A stretch of 64,000 bases of DNA from Oceanimonas baumannii (GTDB taxonomy: Bacteria; Pseudomonadota; Gammaproteobacteria; Enterobacterales; Aeromonadaceae). The notes below the pieces were generated by a model. It was not told the origin of the DNA. It searched no databases and saw only the letters and a list, made by a program, of their open reading frames with translations. Below are positions 17,961 to 27,650 of this stretch, piece after piece (position 1 is the stretch's first letter; each line of letters opens with the position of its first letter). The DNA lies in NCBI RefSeq assembly GCF_002245495.1, contig NZ_NQJF01000009.1:1-64000 (forward strand). Reading direction: 5' to 3'. A program made the position numbers and the translations under genes.

Positions 17961-18446
17961 ATGGAATACAATACTTCTGAACTGTGCGATACCTACATTG
18001 ACATGGTCGACGTGGTCGAGCCCATGTTTTCCACTTTTGGCGGACGCAGCTCTTTTGGCGGCGTGGTTGCAACCGTCAAATGCTTTGAATCCAACGGCCT
18101 GATCCTTGAGGCAGTAAAACAAAATGGCGTGGGCCGGGTACTGCTGATCGACGGCGGCGGCTCATTGCGTCGCGCCCTGATAGATGCCGATATTGCCGAA
18201 ACGGCAGCGGAGAACGGCTGGGAAGGCATTGTCTGCTACGGCTGTGTGCGGGAAGTGGACGCACTGGAAGACACCGATATCGGCATTCAGGCACTGGCTT
18301 CCATTCCGGTAAGTGCCGACGACAGTGATATTGGCGAGCTGGATGTGCCGGTCAATTTTGGCGGTGTCACCTTCCTGCCGGAAGATCATCTCTATGCCGA
18401 CACCACGGGGATTATTCTCTCTCCCGAGGCTCTGGACATCGAGTAA
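17961..18446 (+). CDS. rraA: Regulator of ribonuclease E activity A
   Basis: A ring-forming protein that binds RNase E and restrains RNA decay. The 161-residue sequence ([12 protein letters not shown]..., [26 protein letters not shown]) is typical. It follows hslU after about 95 bases; the missing menA is a difference from E. coli. ATG 17961 is used rather than the upstream frame to 17937. Confidence 0.94.
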   Translation: MEYNTSELCDTYIDMVDVVEPMFSTFGGRSSFGGVVATVKCFESNGLILEAVKQNGVGRVLLIDGGGSLRRALIDADIAETAAENGWEGIVCYGCVREVDALEDTDIGIQALASIPVSADDSDIGELDVPVNFGGVTFLPEDHLYADTTGIILSPEALDIE

Positions 18447-18461
18447 CCTCCTTTCAGCAAT

Positions 18462-18489
18462 AAAAACGCCGGCAAATGCCGGCGTTTTT
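18462..18489. terminator. Bidirectional terminator between rraA and zapB
   Basis: AAAAACGCCGGCA and TGCCGGCGTTTTT are perfect inverted repeats around two bases. It serves the convergent rraA and zapB. Confidence 0.88.
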
Positions 18490-18509
18490 ATTAGGTCATA
18501 GCGAATTAA

Positions 18510-18719
18510 TTAAACGCTTTCTTCTACCTGGTCAATTTTGCCCAGCAGCGCTTGCAGGCGTTCCTGCCAGGCTTGCTGTTGCTGACGAAGTTGCTGGTTC
18601 TCGTTACCCAGCTTACCGTTTTGTTCTTTCAGCTCGTCAACTTCCATCTGCAGCAAAGAGATGGTGTCTACCGCAGCCTGGATTTTGGCTTCCAGCTTTT
18701 CCAGTACATCAAAAGACAT
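18510..18719 (-). CDS. zapB: Cell division protein ZapB
   Basis: A 69-residue, almost entirely coiled-coil protein ([14 protein letters not shown]..., [13 protein letters not shown]) that joins ZapA to the Z ring and MatP. Position next to rraA is conserved with E. coli. Confidence 0.92.
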   Translation of the reverse strand: MSFDVLEKLEAKIQAAVDTISLLQMEVDELKEQNGKLGNENQQLRQQQQAWQERLQALLGKIDQVEESV

Positions 18720-18872
18720 GTTCTAACCCCTGTAAATCACATTAACCGGCCATTCGCTGCCGGCCGGCTCCACACCATCGAGCATACCTTGGCCCCGGGG
18801 CGACAACAAGATGCCGAATGAGGCGGAAGCCCGATTGCCGAGAAATTATGCCGGGCAGGTCATATTTGTACG

Positions 18873-19655
18873 TCAGATATTCTGACTCATATCCAGAGAA
18901 GGCTTGTCAGAGCCAGGCCGTCCGACTACCCGGGCCGGCACGCCAGCGACGGTAGTATGTGCCGGCACCGGATCCAGTACCACACTGCCGGCACCAATTT
19001 TGGCACCCTTGCCCACTTCTATGTTGCCCAGAATCTTGGCTCCGGCACCTATCATCACTCCTTCGCGAATTTTCGGATGACGATCGCCACCTTCCTTGCC
19101 GGTTCCCCCCAGGGTCACACTCTGTAAAATGGAGACATCGTCTTCAATCACCGCTGTTTCCCCAACCACAATACCGGTGGCGTGATCAAACATAATGCCT
19201 TTGCCAATGCAGGCGGCCGGATGCACATCCACGCCAAACACCACTGAAATCTGATTCTGTAAATACGTAGCCAGCGCGCGGCGGCCGTGATGCCACAACC
19301 AGTGGGCAATGCGGTACCCCTGCAGGGCATGAAATCCTTTCAGATACAGCAACGGCGTGGAAAACAAATCCACAGCAGGATCCCGCTCCTGAACGGCGCA
19401 AATATCCGTAGCCACCTTGTCCAGAATGGCAGGCTCCTGATCCAGTGCCCCCTCAATGATTTCCCGCAAACAGATGGCCGGCATAACGTTGCTGTCCAGT
19501 TTGTTGGCCAGAATAAAACTCAGAGCACATTTAAGGGTGTCATGGTTGAGAATGGTGGAGTGAAAAAAGCTGCCAAGCATGGGCTCTTCCGCAATCATAC
19601 GCTGAGCTTCTTCACGAATACGCAACCAGGTTCTGGATTGAATGCCGTCTTCCAT
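18873..19655 (-). CDS. cysE: Serine O-acetyltransferase
   Basis: First step of cysteine synthesis: acetyl-CoA plus L-serine gives O-acetylserine. The 260-residue protein has the N-terminal alpha domain and a left-handed beta-helix (HPAACIGKGIMFDHATG, GGTGKEGGDRHPKI) with catalytic Asp and His residues. The tail (DKPSLDMSQNI) ends in Ile, as needed for docking into cysteine synthase. AAGG eight bases before ATG 19655 supports that start; a frame to 19688 overlaps fieF by 4 bases. Confidence 0.95.
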   Translation of the reverse strand: MEDGIQSRTWLRIREEAQRMIAEEPMLGSFFHSTILNHDTLKCALSFILANKLDSNVMPAICLREIIEGALDQEPAILDKVATDICAVQERDPAVDLFSTPLLYLKGFHALQGYRIAHWLWHHGRRALATYLQNQISVVFGVDVHPAACIGKGIMFDHATGIVVGETAVIEDDVSILQSVTLGGTGKEGGDRHPKIREGVMIGAGAKILGNIEVGKGAKIGAGSVVLDPVPAHTTVAGVPARVVGRPGSDKPSLDMSQNI

Positions 19656-19684
19656 GGGTAAAACCTTGTTTTTAAAATGTATGT

Positions 19685-20584
19685 TCACTCGCTTTCGAGC
19701 CGGGTTTCGAAAGGTACTACCGACACGGGATCCATGTGGATGATGATATCGGCGTCGGGAAACAGCCGCCGCAGTTCACGCTCGGCTGTGTCGGCAATGA
19801 CATGGGCACGGACCAGGGGCAACTGATCATCCAGCTCCAGATGCAGCTGAATAAAACGGGTCCGACCCGACCGCCGGGTACGCAGGTCATGCAGCCCCCT
19901 CACCCCTTTCACTGCCAGACAGCACTCCATAATGCGCTTTTGCTCTTCATCAGGCAACCGCCTGTCGAGCAACATCTGGGCAGAGTCGTAGCCGATTTTC
20001 AGCGCACCATACAAAATATGTGCGCCGATCAAGATAGCAAACAGGCCATCGGCCCAATACCAGCCATACCAGGACAACACAATGGCCAGCAGCACGGCAA
20101 GGTTAAGCAGTATATCCCCCCGGTAATGCAGCTGGTCAGCCTTGATGGCCAATGACTGAGTACGACGAATCACATACTGCTGAAAGGTAATCAGCAACAG
20201 CGTCAGCCCCAGTGACAACACCATCACCCAAATACCCGTGGCGGCATGAGTCACCGGCTCGGCATTCAACAGGCGTGCAATACCGTTAATGATCAGAAAC
20301 ACCGCTGAGCCGCTGATAAAGGCCGACTGGGCCAGTCCCGCCAGCGACTCTGCTTTACCATGACCAAAGCGGTGATCTTCATCGGGCGGCACCAGCGCAT
20401 AGCGAATGGCCATCAGGTTAATCAGCGAGGCACTGATATCCAGAAAAGAATCGGTGAGTGAGGCCAGCATACTGGCAGAGCCGGTATAAAACCAGGCGAT
20501 GAGTTTGGCGATAATTAACAGCCCGGCAACCAGGGTGGCAGCGATGGCCGCCGTGGTTACCAGACGAGAATAAGATGTTGTCAT
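19685..20584 (-). CDS. fieF: Cation diffusion facilitator (FieF type)
   Basis: Inner-membrane proton-driven efflux of divalent metals such as Fe2+ or Zn2+. The 299-residue protein has about six membrane helices with the LASLTDSFLDIS and HRFGHGKAESLAG motifs that carry the metal-site Asp and His, and a cytoplasmic C-terminal domain (about 210-290). Substrate within the family cannot be decided from sequence alone. It runs into cysE with a 29-base gap. Confidence 0.87.
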   Translation of the reverse strand: MTTSYSRLVTTAAIAATLVAGLLIIAKLIAWFYTGSASMLASLTDSFLDISASLINLMAIRYALVPPDEDHRFGHGKAESLAGLAQSAFISGSAVFLIINGIARLLNAEPVTHAATGIWVMVLSLGLTLLLITFQQYVIRRTQSLAIKADQLHYRGDILLNLAVLLAIVLSWYGWYWADGLFAILIGAHILYGALKIGYDSAQMLLDRRLPDEEQKRIMECCLAVKGVRGLHDLRTRRSGRTRFIQLHLELDDQLPLVRAHVIADTAERELRRLFPDADIIIHMDPVSVVPFETRLESE

Positions 20585-20662
20585 AAACCGGCCGGAATGT
20601 GCGTTTGAACTATTATAACGCTGGCCAGATTATCGTCAGGAGTTTTTGCGCAAAAGACGACC

Positions 20663-20959
20663 TCAGGCGAGATCGCACATCAGCTCTTCCAGCTCTTCCC
20701 GGCTCTGTTCCAGTAGGTGATACAGCTCAAAGGCATCCTGGGCGGACAGTGAAAGACACACCGGAGCACCGGCCACATCTTCACATATCACCACCATGCC
20801 CCGCTTCCCCCGGCGAAACAGCACGTGCTCAGCATCGACAGTGAAGTGCTGCCGTCGCTCAGCGACCTCAACTTCCAGCTCACCACCGGGGTGCAATAAC
20901 ATGTTCGCTTTCGCCGGATGAGCATCTGTCAGGACATAACTGCACTTTTTGATCAACAT
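20663..20959 (-). CDS. Conserved hypothetical protein
   Basis: A 98-residue soluble acidic protein (MLIKKCSYVL..., VLFRRGKRGMVVICEDVAG, ending ELEELMCDLA). I do not recognise the family. It has no signal, membrane helix or metal motif. ATG 20959 has a strong GGGAGG upstream, so it is very likely translated. It lies between fieF and trmL, same strand. Confidence 0.6.
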   Translation of the reverse strand: MLIKKCSYVLTDAHPAKANMLLHPGGELEVEVAERRQHFTVDAEHVLFRRGKRGMVVICEDVAGAPVCLSLSAQDAFELYHLLEQSREELEELMCDLA

Positions 20960-21049
20960 GAACCTATCCTCCCTGGGTGCCAACGCCTGCGACCAAGTGT
21001 AGGTCAGGCTGCTCAATAAACAACCAGGGAGAATGAATATTATTTACGG

Positions 21050-21526
21050 TTACCGGATGACGGCCGCCGCCCCTGCGAACCCTTGCTGTCGCCAGGCTTC
21101 GTAGCTGATCACCGCCACCGCATTGGACAGGTTCAGGCTGCGGCTGTCGGGCTGCATGGGGATACGGATGCGACAGCCGGCCTCAATACCCGCCAGCACG
21201 TCGTCGGGCAGACCACGGGTTTCGGGGCCAAACAGCAGGACATCTCCGGGCCGGTAGCAAGCTTCGTGATGATGGCGGCTTCCCTTGGTGGTACAGGCAA
21301 AAATACGCCGCCCGGCCATGGCCTGTACAAAGGCATCATAATCCTGATGCACGGTGATCTGACCATAATCGGTATAATCGAGCCCGGCCCGGCGCAAGCG
21401 CTTTTCATCCAGGCTGAACCCCAGCGGTTCAATCAGATGCAGCCGGCAACCGTTATTGCGCACCAGGCGCATGATGTTGCCGGTGTTGGGGGCAATCTCC
21501 GGCTCATAAAGGGCTATTTCAAACAT
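21050..21526 (-). CDS. trmL: tRNA (cytidine/uridine-34-2'-O)-methyltransferase
   Basis: A SPOUT (trefoil-knot) methyltransferase that modifies the wobble base of tRNA-Leu isoacceptors. The 158-residue protein shows the family start [20 protein letters not shown], the knot segments [11 protein letters not shown] and [18 protein letters not shown]. It neighbours cysE as in E. coli, with fieF and a hypothetical gene between. Confidence 0.95.
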   Translation of the reverse strand: MFEIALYEPEIAPNTGNIMRLVRNNGCRLHLIEPLGFSLDEKRLRRAGLDYTDYGQITVHQDYDAFVQAMAGRRIFACTTKGSRHHHEACYRPGDVLLFGPETRGLPDDVLAGIEAGCRIRIPMQPDSRSLNLSNAVAVISYEAWRQQGFAGAAAVIR

Positions 21527-21530
21527 TCAT

Positions 21531-22883
21531 TTATCTCTTTGCAGACGGCACAAAAGCACATCGCTCATCCAGCTGCCACCAGGCCCAGGCCAGCGTCAGG
21601 CCCCGGGCCGCCATAAAACACAACATGGCCAGCCACAGCGCATGATTACCCATGCTCTGGCTCAGCCACCATACCGGAAAAAACACCCCCAGAGCAGACA
21701 GCAGCATCATATTGCGCATGGCCCTGCCTTGAGTGGCACCAATAAAAATACCATCCAGCACAAAGCACCAGCAGGATACCAGCGGCATGGCCACCAGCCA
21801 GGGCAGAAAACCATAGGCCTGCTGCCGCACGGAATAAATACTGGTGATCTGATCGACAAGCTGTTTGCCAGCCAGCCAGAACACCAGGGTAAACAGTACC
21901 GCCACCAGGCCCCCCCAGAACAGATTAAGCCCGCAGGCCAGCCGGAAATGCCGCCGGCTGCCCCGACCGATGGCCTTGCCCACCATGGCTTCTGCCGCAT
22001 AGGCAAAGCCATCCATGCCGTAGGAGATAAACATGAGAAAGTTCATCAGCACGGCGTTGGCCGCCACTACCGAATCCCCCAGCCGGGCAGCCTGAAAGGT
22101 CATGAATACAAAGCTCAGTTGCAGGCAGAGTGCCCGGATAAAAATGTCCCGGTTCAGCCCCAGCAGGCGGCGAAAGGCTGTGGCGCTCAGACTATTGCGC
22201 CAGAACCCCATGGCCAGCACAGTGCCGCGCCGCTTAAGCGTGCGCCACACCAGCCAGAACCCCAGTGCGGTGGCGGCATAATCTGCCAGCACTGAGGCCG
22301 CCGCAGCTCCCTGCACCTGCCAGCCCAGCCCCACCACAAACCAGACATCCAGCACAATGTTGGCCCCGTTAGCCAGGATCAGCAGCCACATGGGGGCTCT
22401 GGCATTCTGGTTACCCAGCAGCCAGCCCAGCAGCACCAGGTTGGTGAGCGCTGCTGGTGCACTCCAGATGCGCACACTCACATATTGCCGGCCATAATAT
22501 TCCACTTCGGCGCTGGCACCGGCCAGCTGAAAAGACAGCTCGATAATGGGGGTTTGCAGCAGTAATAAACCCAACGCCAGTATCCAGGCCAGCACCAGCG
22601 CCCGGATCAGTACGGCCAGCAGTTCCTGCTCATGGCGGGCACCAAACGCCTGGGCGGCAAGTCCCGTGGTAGACATGCGCAAAAAGCCCAGTAAGAAAAA
22701 CAGCAGGCTGATTACTGTGGCCCCCACGGCCACGCCACCCAGATAATATGCCTGCTCCAGGTGACCGATCACCATGGTGTCGACCAGCCCCAGCAATGGT
22801 ACAGTAATATTGGACAGCACCATGGGCATCGCCAGAGCAAATACCTGGCGATGCCGGCGGGCACTCATAAAGGAAGTGTTCAA
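21531..22883 (-). CDS. MATE-family efflux transporter (DinF-like)
   Basis: A 450-residue inner-membrane protein with about 12 helices in two similar halves and the MATE/DinF start AMPMVLSNITVPLLGLVDT. It probably exports drugs or organic cations using Na+ or H+. It lies 4 bases upstream of trmL, so they may be co-transcribed. No LexA box is seen in front of it, unlike E. coli dinF. Confidence 0.85.
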   Translation of the reverse strand: MNTSFMSARRHRQVFALAMPMVLSNITVPLLGLVDTMVIGHLEQAYYLGGVAVGATVISLLFFLLGFLRMSTTGLAAQAFGARHEQELLAVLIRALVLAWILALGLLLLQTPIIELSFQLAGASAEVEYYGRQYVSVRIWSAPAALTNLVLLGWLLGNQNARAPMWLLILANGANIVLDVWFVVGLGWQVQGAAAASVLADYAATALGFWLVWRTLKRRGTVLAMGFWRNSLSATAFRRLLGLNRDIFIRALCLQLSFVFMTFQAARLGDSVVAANAVLMNFLMFISYGMDGFAYAAEAMVGKAIGRGSRRHFRLACGLNLFWGGLVAVLFTLVFWLAGKQLVDQITSIYSVRQQAYGFLPWLVAMPLVSCWCFVLDGIFIGATQGRAMRNMMLLSALGVFFPVWWLSQSMGNHALWLAMLCFMAARGLTLAWAWWQLDERCAFVPSAKR

Positions 22884-22906
22884 GAACTGCTCGATATCAG
22901 AAAAAG

Positions 22907-23554
22907 TCAGCCACGCCAGCGGGTTACAATGCGCTCAAAGTCCTGTAACAACAGCTGGCCATCCACCAGCGGAATACCGCTGCCTTCATCAAATACCGGC
23001 CGGAACGACGCATGTAACTCACCGTTGGGATTCACCAGCGATACGGATGCGGAGTGGTCCACCAGATAGTCCTGTTGGTCACGCTCATGCACCCCATAAA
23101 TCAGACCCAGCTGCTGCACGGCAGGCATCAGCTTGTCATGGCCGGCGGTGGCGGCAATAAATGCCGGATTAAAGTGCGCAGTATACGCCTTGAGTCGTTC
23201 GGGCGTATCCCGGTCGGGATCCGCTGATACAAACACCACCTGCGTTTTACTGCTCAGCTGCAACAGCTCCGGATAGATACGGCCCAGATCCGACAGCGTG
23301 GTCGGACAGATATCCGGACAAAAGGTATAGCCCACAAACACCAGGCTCCAGTGATCCTGCAAACGCGCCTCGGTAAAGGGCTGACCCTCGGCATCGGTCA
23401 GGGCAATACCGCTCAGCGGCCTGGGTTCGGGGTAAACGACCACGGCCTCGGTCAGGGTATTGGCCCGGTTGTTATACCAGGCAATGCCGCTCAGGGTACC
23501 TGCTACCAGCAGGGTCAGCGCCAGTAACCAAATCAGCTTGCTTGTATTAGCCAT
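22907..23554 (-). CDS. SCO1/SenC/PrrC copper chaperone
   Basis: A membrane-anchored periplasmic thioredoxin-fold protein that delivers copper to the CuA site of cytochrome c oxidase. The 215-residue protein has one N-terminal helix, the CPDIC copper/redox motif in [17 protein letters not shown] and a downstream His in VDHSAS. It closes the oxidase assembly cluster and overlaps ctaB by 8 bases. Confidence 0.92.
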   Translation of the reverse strand: MANTSKLIWLLALTLLVAGTLSGIAWYNNRANTLTEAVVVYPEPRPLSGIALTDAEGQPFTEARLQDHWSLVFVGYTFCPDICPTTLSDLGRIYPELLQLSSKTQVVFVSADPDRDTPERLKAYTAHFNPAFIAATAGHDKLMPAVQQLGLIYGVHERDQQDYLVDHSASVSLVNPNGELHASFRPVFDEGSGIPLVDGQLLLQDFERIVTRWRG

Positions 23555-24443
23555 AGTCTATCCAGTGATCCGCCAGAATAAGAACAAAAAGCCACATCAG
23601 GTGACTGATTGAAAAGCGGAAACATTGTAATGCGGTTTGCGGCCCGGGTCTAAACTTGAGCCGCCATGCCCACTGTATAAAACGCAGATTCAGCGCCAGC
23701 GAACCCAGCAGATAGGCTGGCCCCGACATGCCCGTTATCCAGGGCAGCAAGCACACCAGAGTGAGCAGCAAGGTATAAAGCAGTACACAGGTCTTGGTAA
23801 ATTCAATGCCGTGAGTCACCGGCAGCATGGGAATATCGGCTTTGGCATAATCATCCCGCCGGTGAATGGCCAGCGCCCAGAAATGCGGCGGCGTCCAGGT
23901 AAAGATAATCATGACCAGCAGCAACGCATGACCATGAAACTCACCGCTGACCGCCGTCCAGCCCAGCAGCGGCGGCATGGCACCGGCCAGGCCGCCAATC
24001 ACGATGTTTTGTGGGGTGGCCCGTTTCAGCCAGACGGTATATACCACCGCATACCCTAACAGTGATGCCAGCGTCAGCCAGGCGGTCAGGGCATTCACCA
24101 ACACCAGCAGGATAACCAGCCCTGAGGCCGACAGCACCAGCGCAAAGGCCAGTGCGTTGGTTGTGGCCACTCGCCCCTGCGCCACCGGCCGGTGATGGGT
24201 GCGGGCCATTTTGATATCAATGCGCCGGTCCAGCACATGGTTGATGGCCGCCGCCCCGCCAGCCATCAGGCCAATGCCCAGGGTTGCAGCCATCACGGTG
24301 AGCACCGATGGCAGTACCTCGGTGAGAAACATGCCAACCACGGCGGTCAGCAAAATCAGCGCCACCACCTTGGGTTTGGTCAGTGCGAAATAGTCCCGCC
24401 AGACTCGTATTCCCGTTGCGGACAATGCCAGGCTTCTTGCCAT
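23547..24443 (-). CDS. ctaB: Protoheme IX farnesyltransferase (haem O synthase)
   Basis: UbiA-superfamily membrane enzyme that adds a farnesyl group to haem B. The 298-residue protein has about eight or nine helices and the Asp-rich motif [19 protein letters not shown]. It is the copy dedicated to the aa3-type oxidase; a second copy (cyoE) lies near 62 kb. The start at 24443 overlaps ctaA by 64 bases; no later Met precedes the conserved [10 protein letters not shown]. Confidence 0.93.
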   Translation of the reverse strand: MARSLALSATGIRVWRDYFALTKPKVVALILLTAVVGMFLTEVLPSVLTVMAATLGIGLMAGGAAAINHVLDRRIDIKMARTHHRPVAQGRVATTNALAFALVLSASGLVILLVLVNALTAWLTLASLLGYAVVYTVWLKRATPQNIVIGGLAGAMPPLLGWTAVSGEFHGHALLLVMIIFTWTPPHFWALAIHRRDDYAKADIPMLPVTHGIEFTKTCVLLYTLLLTLVCLLPWITGMSGPAYLLGSLALNLRFIQWAWRLKFRPGPQTALQCFRFSISHLMWLFVLILADHWIDYG

Positions 24444-25411
24444 TTTGCCTCCCTGAAGCGCCCCAGGCGCTCTCCCGTTCCCGTTAACATCAACAGCAGC
24501 ACCGCAGCGCCGCCGTTATGGGCCACCGCCACCCAAAGTGGCAGATGCAGCATCACATTGGCCACACCCAGAGCCAGCTGCAGCAACACCATCAGACCAA
24601 TAGCCCGGCCAAATCCCCGTAACCCCGGCCGCCCATTCAGCCGCCAGGCCAGAGTCAGTAATATGCCAGCGGTGAACACGGCCCATAACCGGTGAGCCGC
24701 ATGAATGGTGGCCCGTTCCTGCTGGCTGAGCACCCCGTACTGATAGGTCTCTGCCGGCATTCCATGGGGATGAAAGGCGCTCCACTGCCACTGCCCCAGC
24801 CAATCGCCCTGACACACCGGCAGTTCGGTGCAGGCCATGGCGGCATAATTGGCGGCAGTCCAGCCTCCCAGGGCAATCTGTAATATCAGTGCTGCCAGCG
24901 CCAGCCGGAACACACCGGCCAAGCCGCCCACCTCAGGCCTGGGCCCGGAATACGCACGATGCCGGCACCATAACCAGAACAATAGCGACAGTATGGTAAA
25001 ACCGCCCAGTAAGTGCCCCATCACCACAAAGGGCATCAGATTCAGTGTCACCGTCAGCATACCCAGCGTCGCCTGCACCAGTACCAGCACCAGCAAGATC
25101 AAGACCGGCCAACGGTAACTGCGATAAACACATTTGAACGAGCAGAGCGCCATCAGCAAAATGGTCAGCCCGAGAGTGCCGGCGGCGTGGCGGTGGATCA
25201 TCTCATTACGAGCCTTGGTTACTTCAAGCGGTGCCGCAGGAAAGCGCTCGGCAGCCAGGGCATGTTCACCGGGAGTGGCGGGTACATAATGAAAACCATA
25301 ACAACCGGGCCAGTCAGGGCAGCCCAGGCCGGCATCAGTCAGCCGTGTCCAGGCTCCCAGTACCACGACAATCAGCGTCAGCACAAAAGCAAAGCCGCAC
25401 AGCTTTCGCAT
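24380..25411 (-). CDS. ctaA: Haem A synthase (COX15/CtaA)
   Basis: Membrane oxygenase that converts haem O to haem A. The 343-residue protein has about eight helices and the CtaA signature [21 protein letters not shown] (given in two parts: [21 protein letters not shown]), plus conserved His residues such as MIHRHAAG and IHAAHR. Its presence shows the coxBAC enzyme uses haem A. Confidence 0.94.
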   Translation of the reverse strand: MRKLCGFAFVLTLIVVVLGAWTRLTDAGLGCPDWPGCYGFHYVPATPGEHALAAERFPAAPLEVTKARNEMIHRHAAGTLGLTILLMALCSFKCVYRSYRWPVLILLVLVLVQATLGMLTVTLNLMPFVVMGHLLGGFTILSLLFWLWCRHRAYSGPRPEVGGLAGVFRLALAALILQIALGGWTAANYAAMACTELPVCQGDWLGQWQWSAFHPHGMPAETYQYGVLSQQERATIHAAHRLWAVFTAGILLTLAWRLNGRPGLRGFGRAIGLMVLLQLALGVANVMLHLPLWVAVAHNGGAAVLLLMLTGTGERLGRFREAKWQEAWHCPQREYESGGTISH

Positions 25412-25419
25412 AATGCCTC

Positions 25420-25851
25420 CTATCCGGCCCGGGAATATTTAAGCAGACGACGTAGATCCTCCAGCAGCGCCTTGCCGGTATGACGGTTCTGCCCGGCATC
25501 CGTCGCCATAGGGTAACGCATCACCAGCAGACCCGGCGGATCGGCAATATATACAAACCCTGCCTCCAGCAGCCCGCCGGCAGGCTGCTCCGTCACCATT
25601 ACCCGGACTTCATCCCGGCCCAATGCCAGATCCAGGTTATTGAGCATGCGTTTGGCCGGAGCACAGTAGTCACAAGGATCGTCTGTCACCAGCACCAGCC
25701 GCCATTGCCCGGCAGCACTGATATTGCCCTGCACCCATTCTCCATGGCCCCGCACACCCGGCGTAAACCACCCCTGACTCAGCACCAGCGCGGCCAACAG
25801 AGGGGGGAGTAAAAAGACGGCTATCAGGCCCAATACCGGTTTATGCTTCAT
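25420..25851 (-). CDS. Membrane-anchored thioredoxin-like protein of the oxidase cluster
   Basis: A 143-residue protein with one N-terminal membrane helix (about 8-26) and a periplasmic part with a CxxC motif (DPCDYCAPAKR, about 58-68) in a thioredoxin-like context. Small proteins of this kind sit between surf1 and ctaA in several gammaproteobacterial oxidase loci. A role in reducing CuA or cytochrome cysteines is inferred from the motif and location only. It overlaps SURF1 by 11 bases. Confidence 0.65.
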   Translation of the reverse strand: MKHKPVLGLIAVFLLPPLLAALVLSQGWFTPGVRGHGEWVQGNISAAGQWRLVLVTDDPCDYCAPAKRMLNNLDLALGRDEVRVMVTEQPAGGLLEAGFVYIADPPGLLVMRYPMATDAGQNRHTGKALLEDLRRLLKYSRAG

Positions 25852-26515
25852 GCTGCCTCCGATACCACCACCACGCCAGCAGCCAGATCGCAGCCGTCAT
25901 GGCAAACCACTGCACCGCATAGCCAAGGTGTTTTTCCGGTCCCATCACCACGGGCTGCCAGTCCCCGTTTTCCGCTCCGGTTTTCAGCACCATGGGCAAC
26001 ACCGGCTGTCCCCAGCGCGCCGCCAGCAGACCGGGAGCCAGGCTGCTCACCCGGCGGGCCTCAGGCTGATGTTCACCAAAGCTGAGCGGCGGTTGCCAGG
26101 GCCGGATAAGTACACCGGAAAGGTGTACCGGGCCGTCTTCCGGAGGTTCTGTTGCGGGTAGCAGGCTGCGGTCGGTACTGGCCGGCCACCAGCCCAAGTC
26201 GACGGCCAGCAATCCCTGAGCAGTTTGTAACGGCATGATCCGACGATAGCCGGGACGGCCATTTTCCGTCTGGTTATCAAGAAACAGCTCCCCACCGGCC
26301 AGAAACACCCCGCCGACCTGCAGCCGGTAACCAAAAGGACGATCCATCGCCAGTGCCTCTTTGAGCTCAAGCTGCACATCGCTACGCTGCTGCCATTCCT
26401 GCAGCAGCTGCTGTTTCTCATCGGCCCGGGATAACTGCCATATGCCCATGAACACCATCAGCCCGGATACGGCTGCGGTTAATACCAGTAATCCACCGCG
26501 TTTTCCTATACTCAA
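25841..26515 (-). CDS. SURF1-family oxidase assembly protein
   Basis: Helps insert haem A into subunit I. The 224-residue protein has the expected two membrane helices near the ends (about 8-26 and 200-218) and the SURF1 segments GYRLQVGGVFL, LDNQTENGRPGY and the C-terminal GYAVQWFAMTAAIWL. It heads the assembly genes surf1, Trx-like, ctaA, ctaB, SCO. Confidence 0.92.
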   Translation of the reverse strand: MSIGKRGGLLVLTAAVSGLMVFMGIWQLSRADEKQQLLQEWQQRSDVQLELKEALAMDRPFGYRLQVGGVFLAGGELFLDNQTENGRPGYRRIMPLQTAQGLLAVDLGWWPASTDRSLLPATEPPEDGPVHLSGVLIRPWQPPLSFGEHQPEARRVSSLAPGLLAARWGQPVLPMVLKTGAENGDWQPVVMGPEKHLGYAVQWFAMTAAIWLLAWWWYRRQHEA

Positions 26516-26545
26516 GGCTCACATCCTTTTGTTACGCCGGTATAT

Positions 26546-26752
26546 ATGCTGTTTAAATCACTGATTTTGCTTTTATTATTTCTAGTTATCGGCAACCTGA
26601 TGCTGGGACTCAAAGCCATGCTCAGCCGCCAGGATCCGGCCCTTATGGCCCGTTATATCGGCCGCCGGCTATGGTTTGCCGTCCTGATTGTTCTGTTACT
26701 GGTCCTGGCCCTGAGCACCGGCCTGCTGACGCCCAACCCGACGCCACATTAA
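26546..26752 (+). CDS. DUF2909 twin-helix membrane protein
   Basis: A 68-residue protein with two membrane helices (about 2-22 and 42-62) joined by a basic loop. DUF2909 genes are regularly found inside cytochrome c oxidase loci, on the opposite strand from the assembly genes, as here between coxC and SURF1. The role is unknown. Convergent with coxC, 15 bases apart. Confidence 0.8.
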   Translation: MLFKSLILLLLFLVIGNLMLGLKAMLSRQDPALMARYIGRRLWFAVLIVLLLVLALSTGLLTPNPTPH

Positions 26753-26767
26753 GATTCGTATGGATAC

Positions 26768-27637
26768 TCACAAAATATAGACGAAGATAAACAGGCACAA
26801 CCAGACCACATCTACAAAATGCCAGTACCAGCTACTGGCCTGAAAGCCAAAGTGCTGGGCCGGCGTGAAGTGCCCCTTATTGACCCTGAGCCACATAATG
26901 AACAGCATCAGGGTGCCCAGCGTGACATGAGCCCCGTGAAAGCCGGTAAGCAAAAAGAAAGTGTTGCCGTAAATCCCCGAATCAAGCCGCAGCCCCAGCT
27001 CCTCATAAGCATGCACGTACTCCCATATCTGCAGGCTGAGGAACAGAGCACCGAGTGCTACCGTTGCTCCCAGCCAGGCCTTCAGCCGGCTACGCTGTTG
27101 CTGCAACAGCGCCAGATGCGCTGCATGCACAGTGACCGACGACGTCAGCAGGATGATAGTGTTAATCAACGGCAGCCCCAGCCAGCCCATGGCGGTGGTT
27201 TCCATGCCTCCAGGGGTCGTCAGCAGTGGCCAGATGGACTCAAATTCCGGCCACAGTACCTCGTGGGTCATGGCGTTGTTACCGGCCCCCCCCAGCCAGG
27301 GCACCGCCAGCACACGCGCATAGAAGAGCGCACCAAAAAAAGCACCGAAAAACATGACTTCCGAAAAAATAAACCAGGCCATTCCCTGGCGGAAAGAGCG
27401 GTCCATCTGCTCGCTGTATAACCCCTGATGGGACTCACTGATCACATTGGAAAACCAGCCAAACAGCATCACTGTCATCACCAGCGTGCCGGCAGCAAAT
27501 ACCACCGGACCGGCAATGCCGCCCAACCCTGCCGACCACAACCCTGCCCCCGCAGCCAGCAGAAACAGCCCCAGAGCACCGGTCAGGGGCCAGGGGCTTT
27601 GCGCCGGCACATAGTATTTTTCCGTTTTGACCGCCAT
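26768..27637 (-). CDS. coxC: Cytochrome c oxidase subunit III
   Basis: A 289-residue, seven-helix subunit without redox centres that supports the proton-pumping core. Conserved segments include WFIFSEVMFFGAFFGALFY and FFLLTGFHGAHVTLG, and the C-terminal WHFVDVVWLCLF. The start is set at 27637 because AAGGAGG lies five bases upstream of the second of two adjacent ATGs; the frame to 27742 runs into ctaG. Confidence 0.95.
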   Translation of the reverse strand: MAVKTEKYYVPAQSPWPLTGALGLFLLAAGAGLWSAGLGGIAGPVVFAAGTLVMTVMLFGWFSNVISESHQGLYSEQMDRSFRQGMAWFIFSEVMFFGAFFGALFYARVLAVPWLGGAGNNAMTHEVLWPEFESIWPLLTTPGGMETTAMGWLGLPLINTIILLTSSVTVHAAHLALLQQQRSRLKAWLGATVALGALFLSLQIWEYVHAYEELGLRLDSGIYGNTFFLLTGFHGAHVTLGTLMLFIMWLRVNKGHFTPAQHFGFQASSWYWHFVDVVWLCLFIFVYIL

Positions 27638-27650
27638 CATTGCCTCCTTG

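Noticed and set aside
21531-22883. DinF-like gene as an SOS gene
   Set aside because: No CTG-N10-CAG site found close upstream of 22883.
24380-24443. ctaA/ctaB overlap as a frameshift or fusion
   Set aside because: Both proteins have full family length; a 64-base overlap is long but simply reflects the ctaB start choice.
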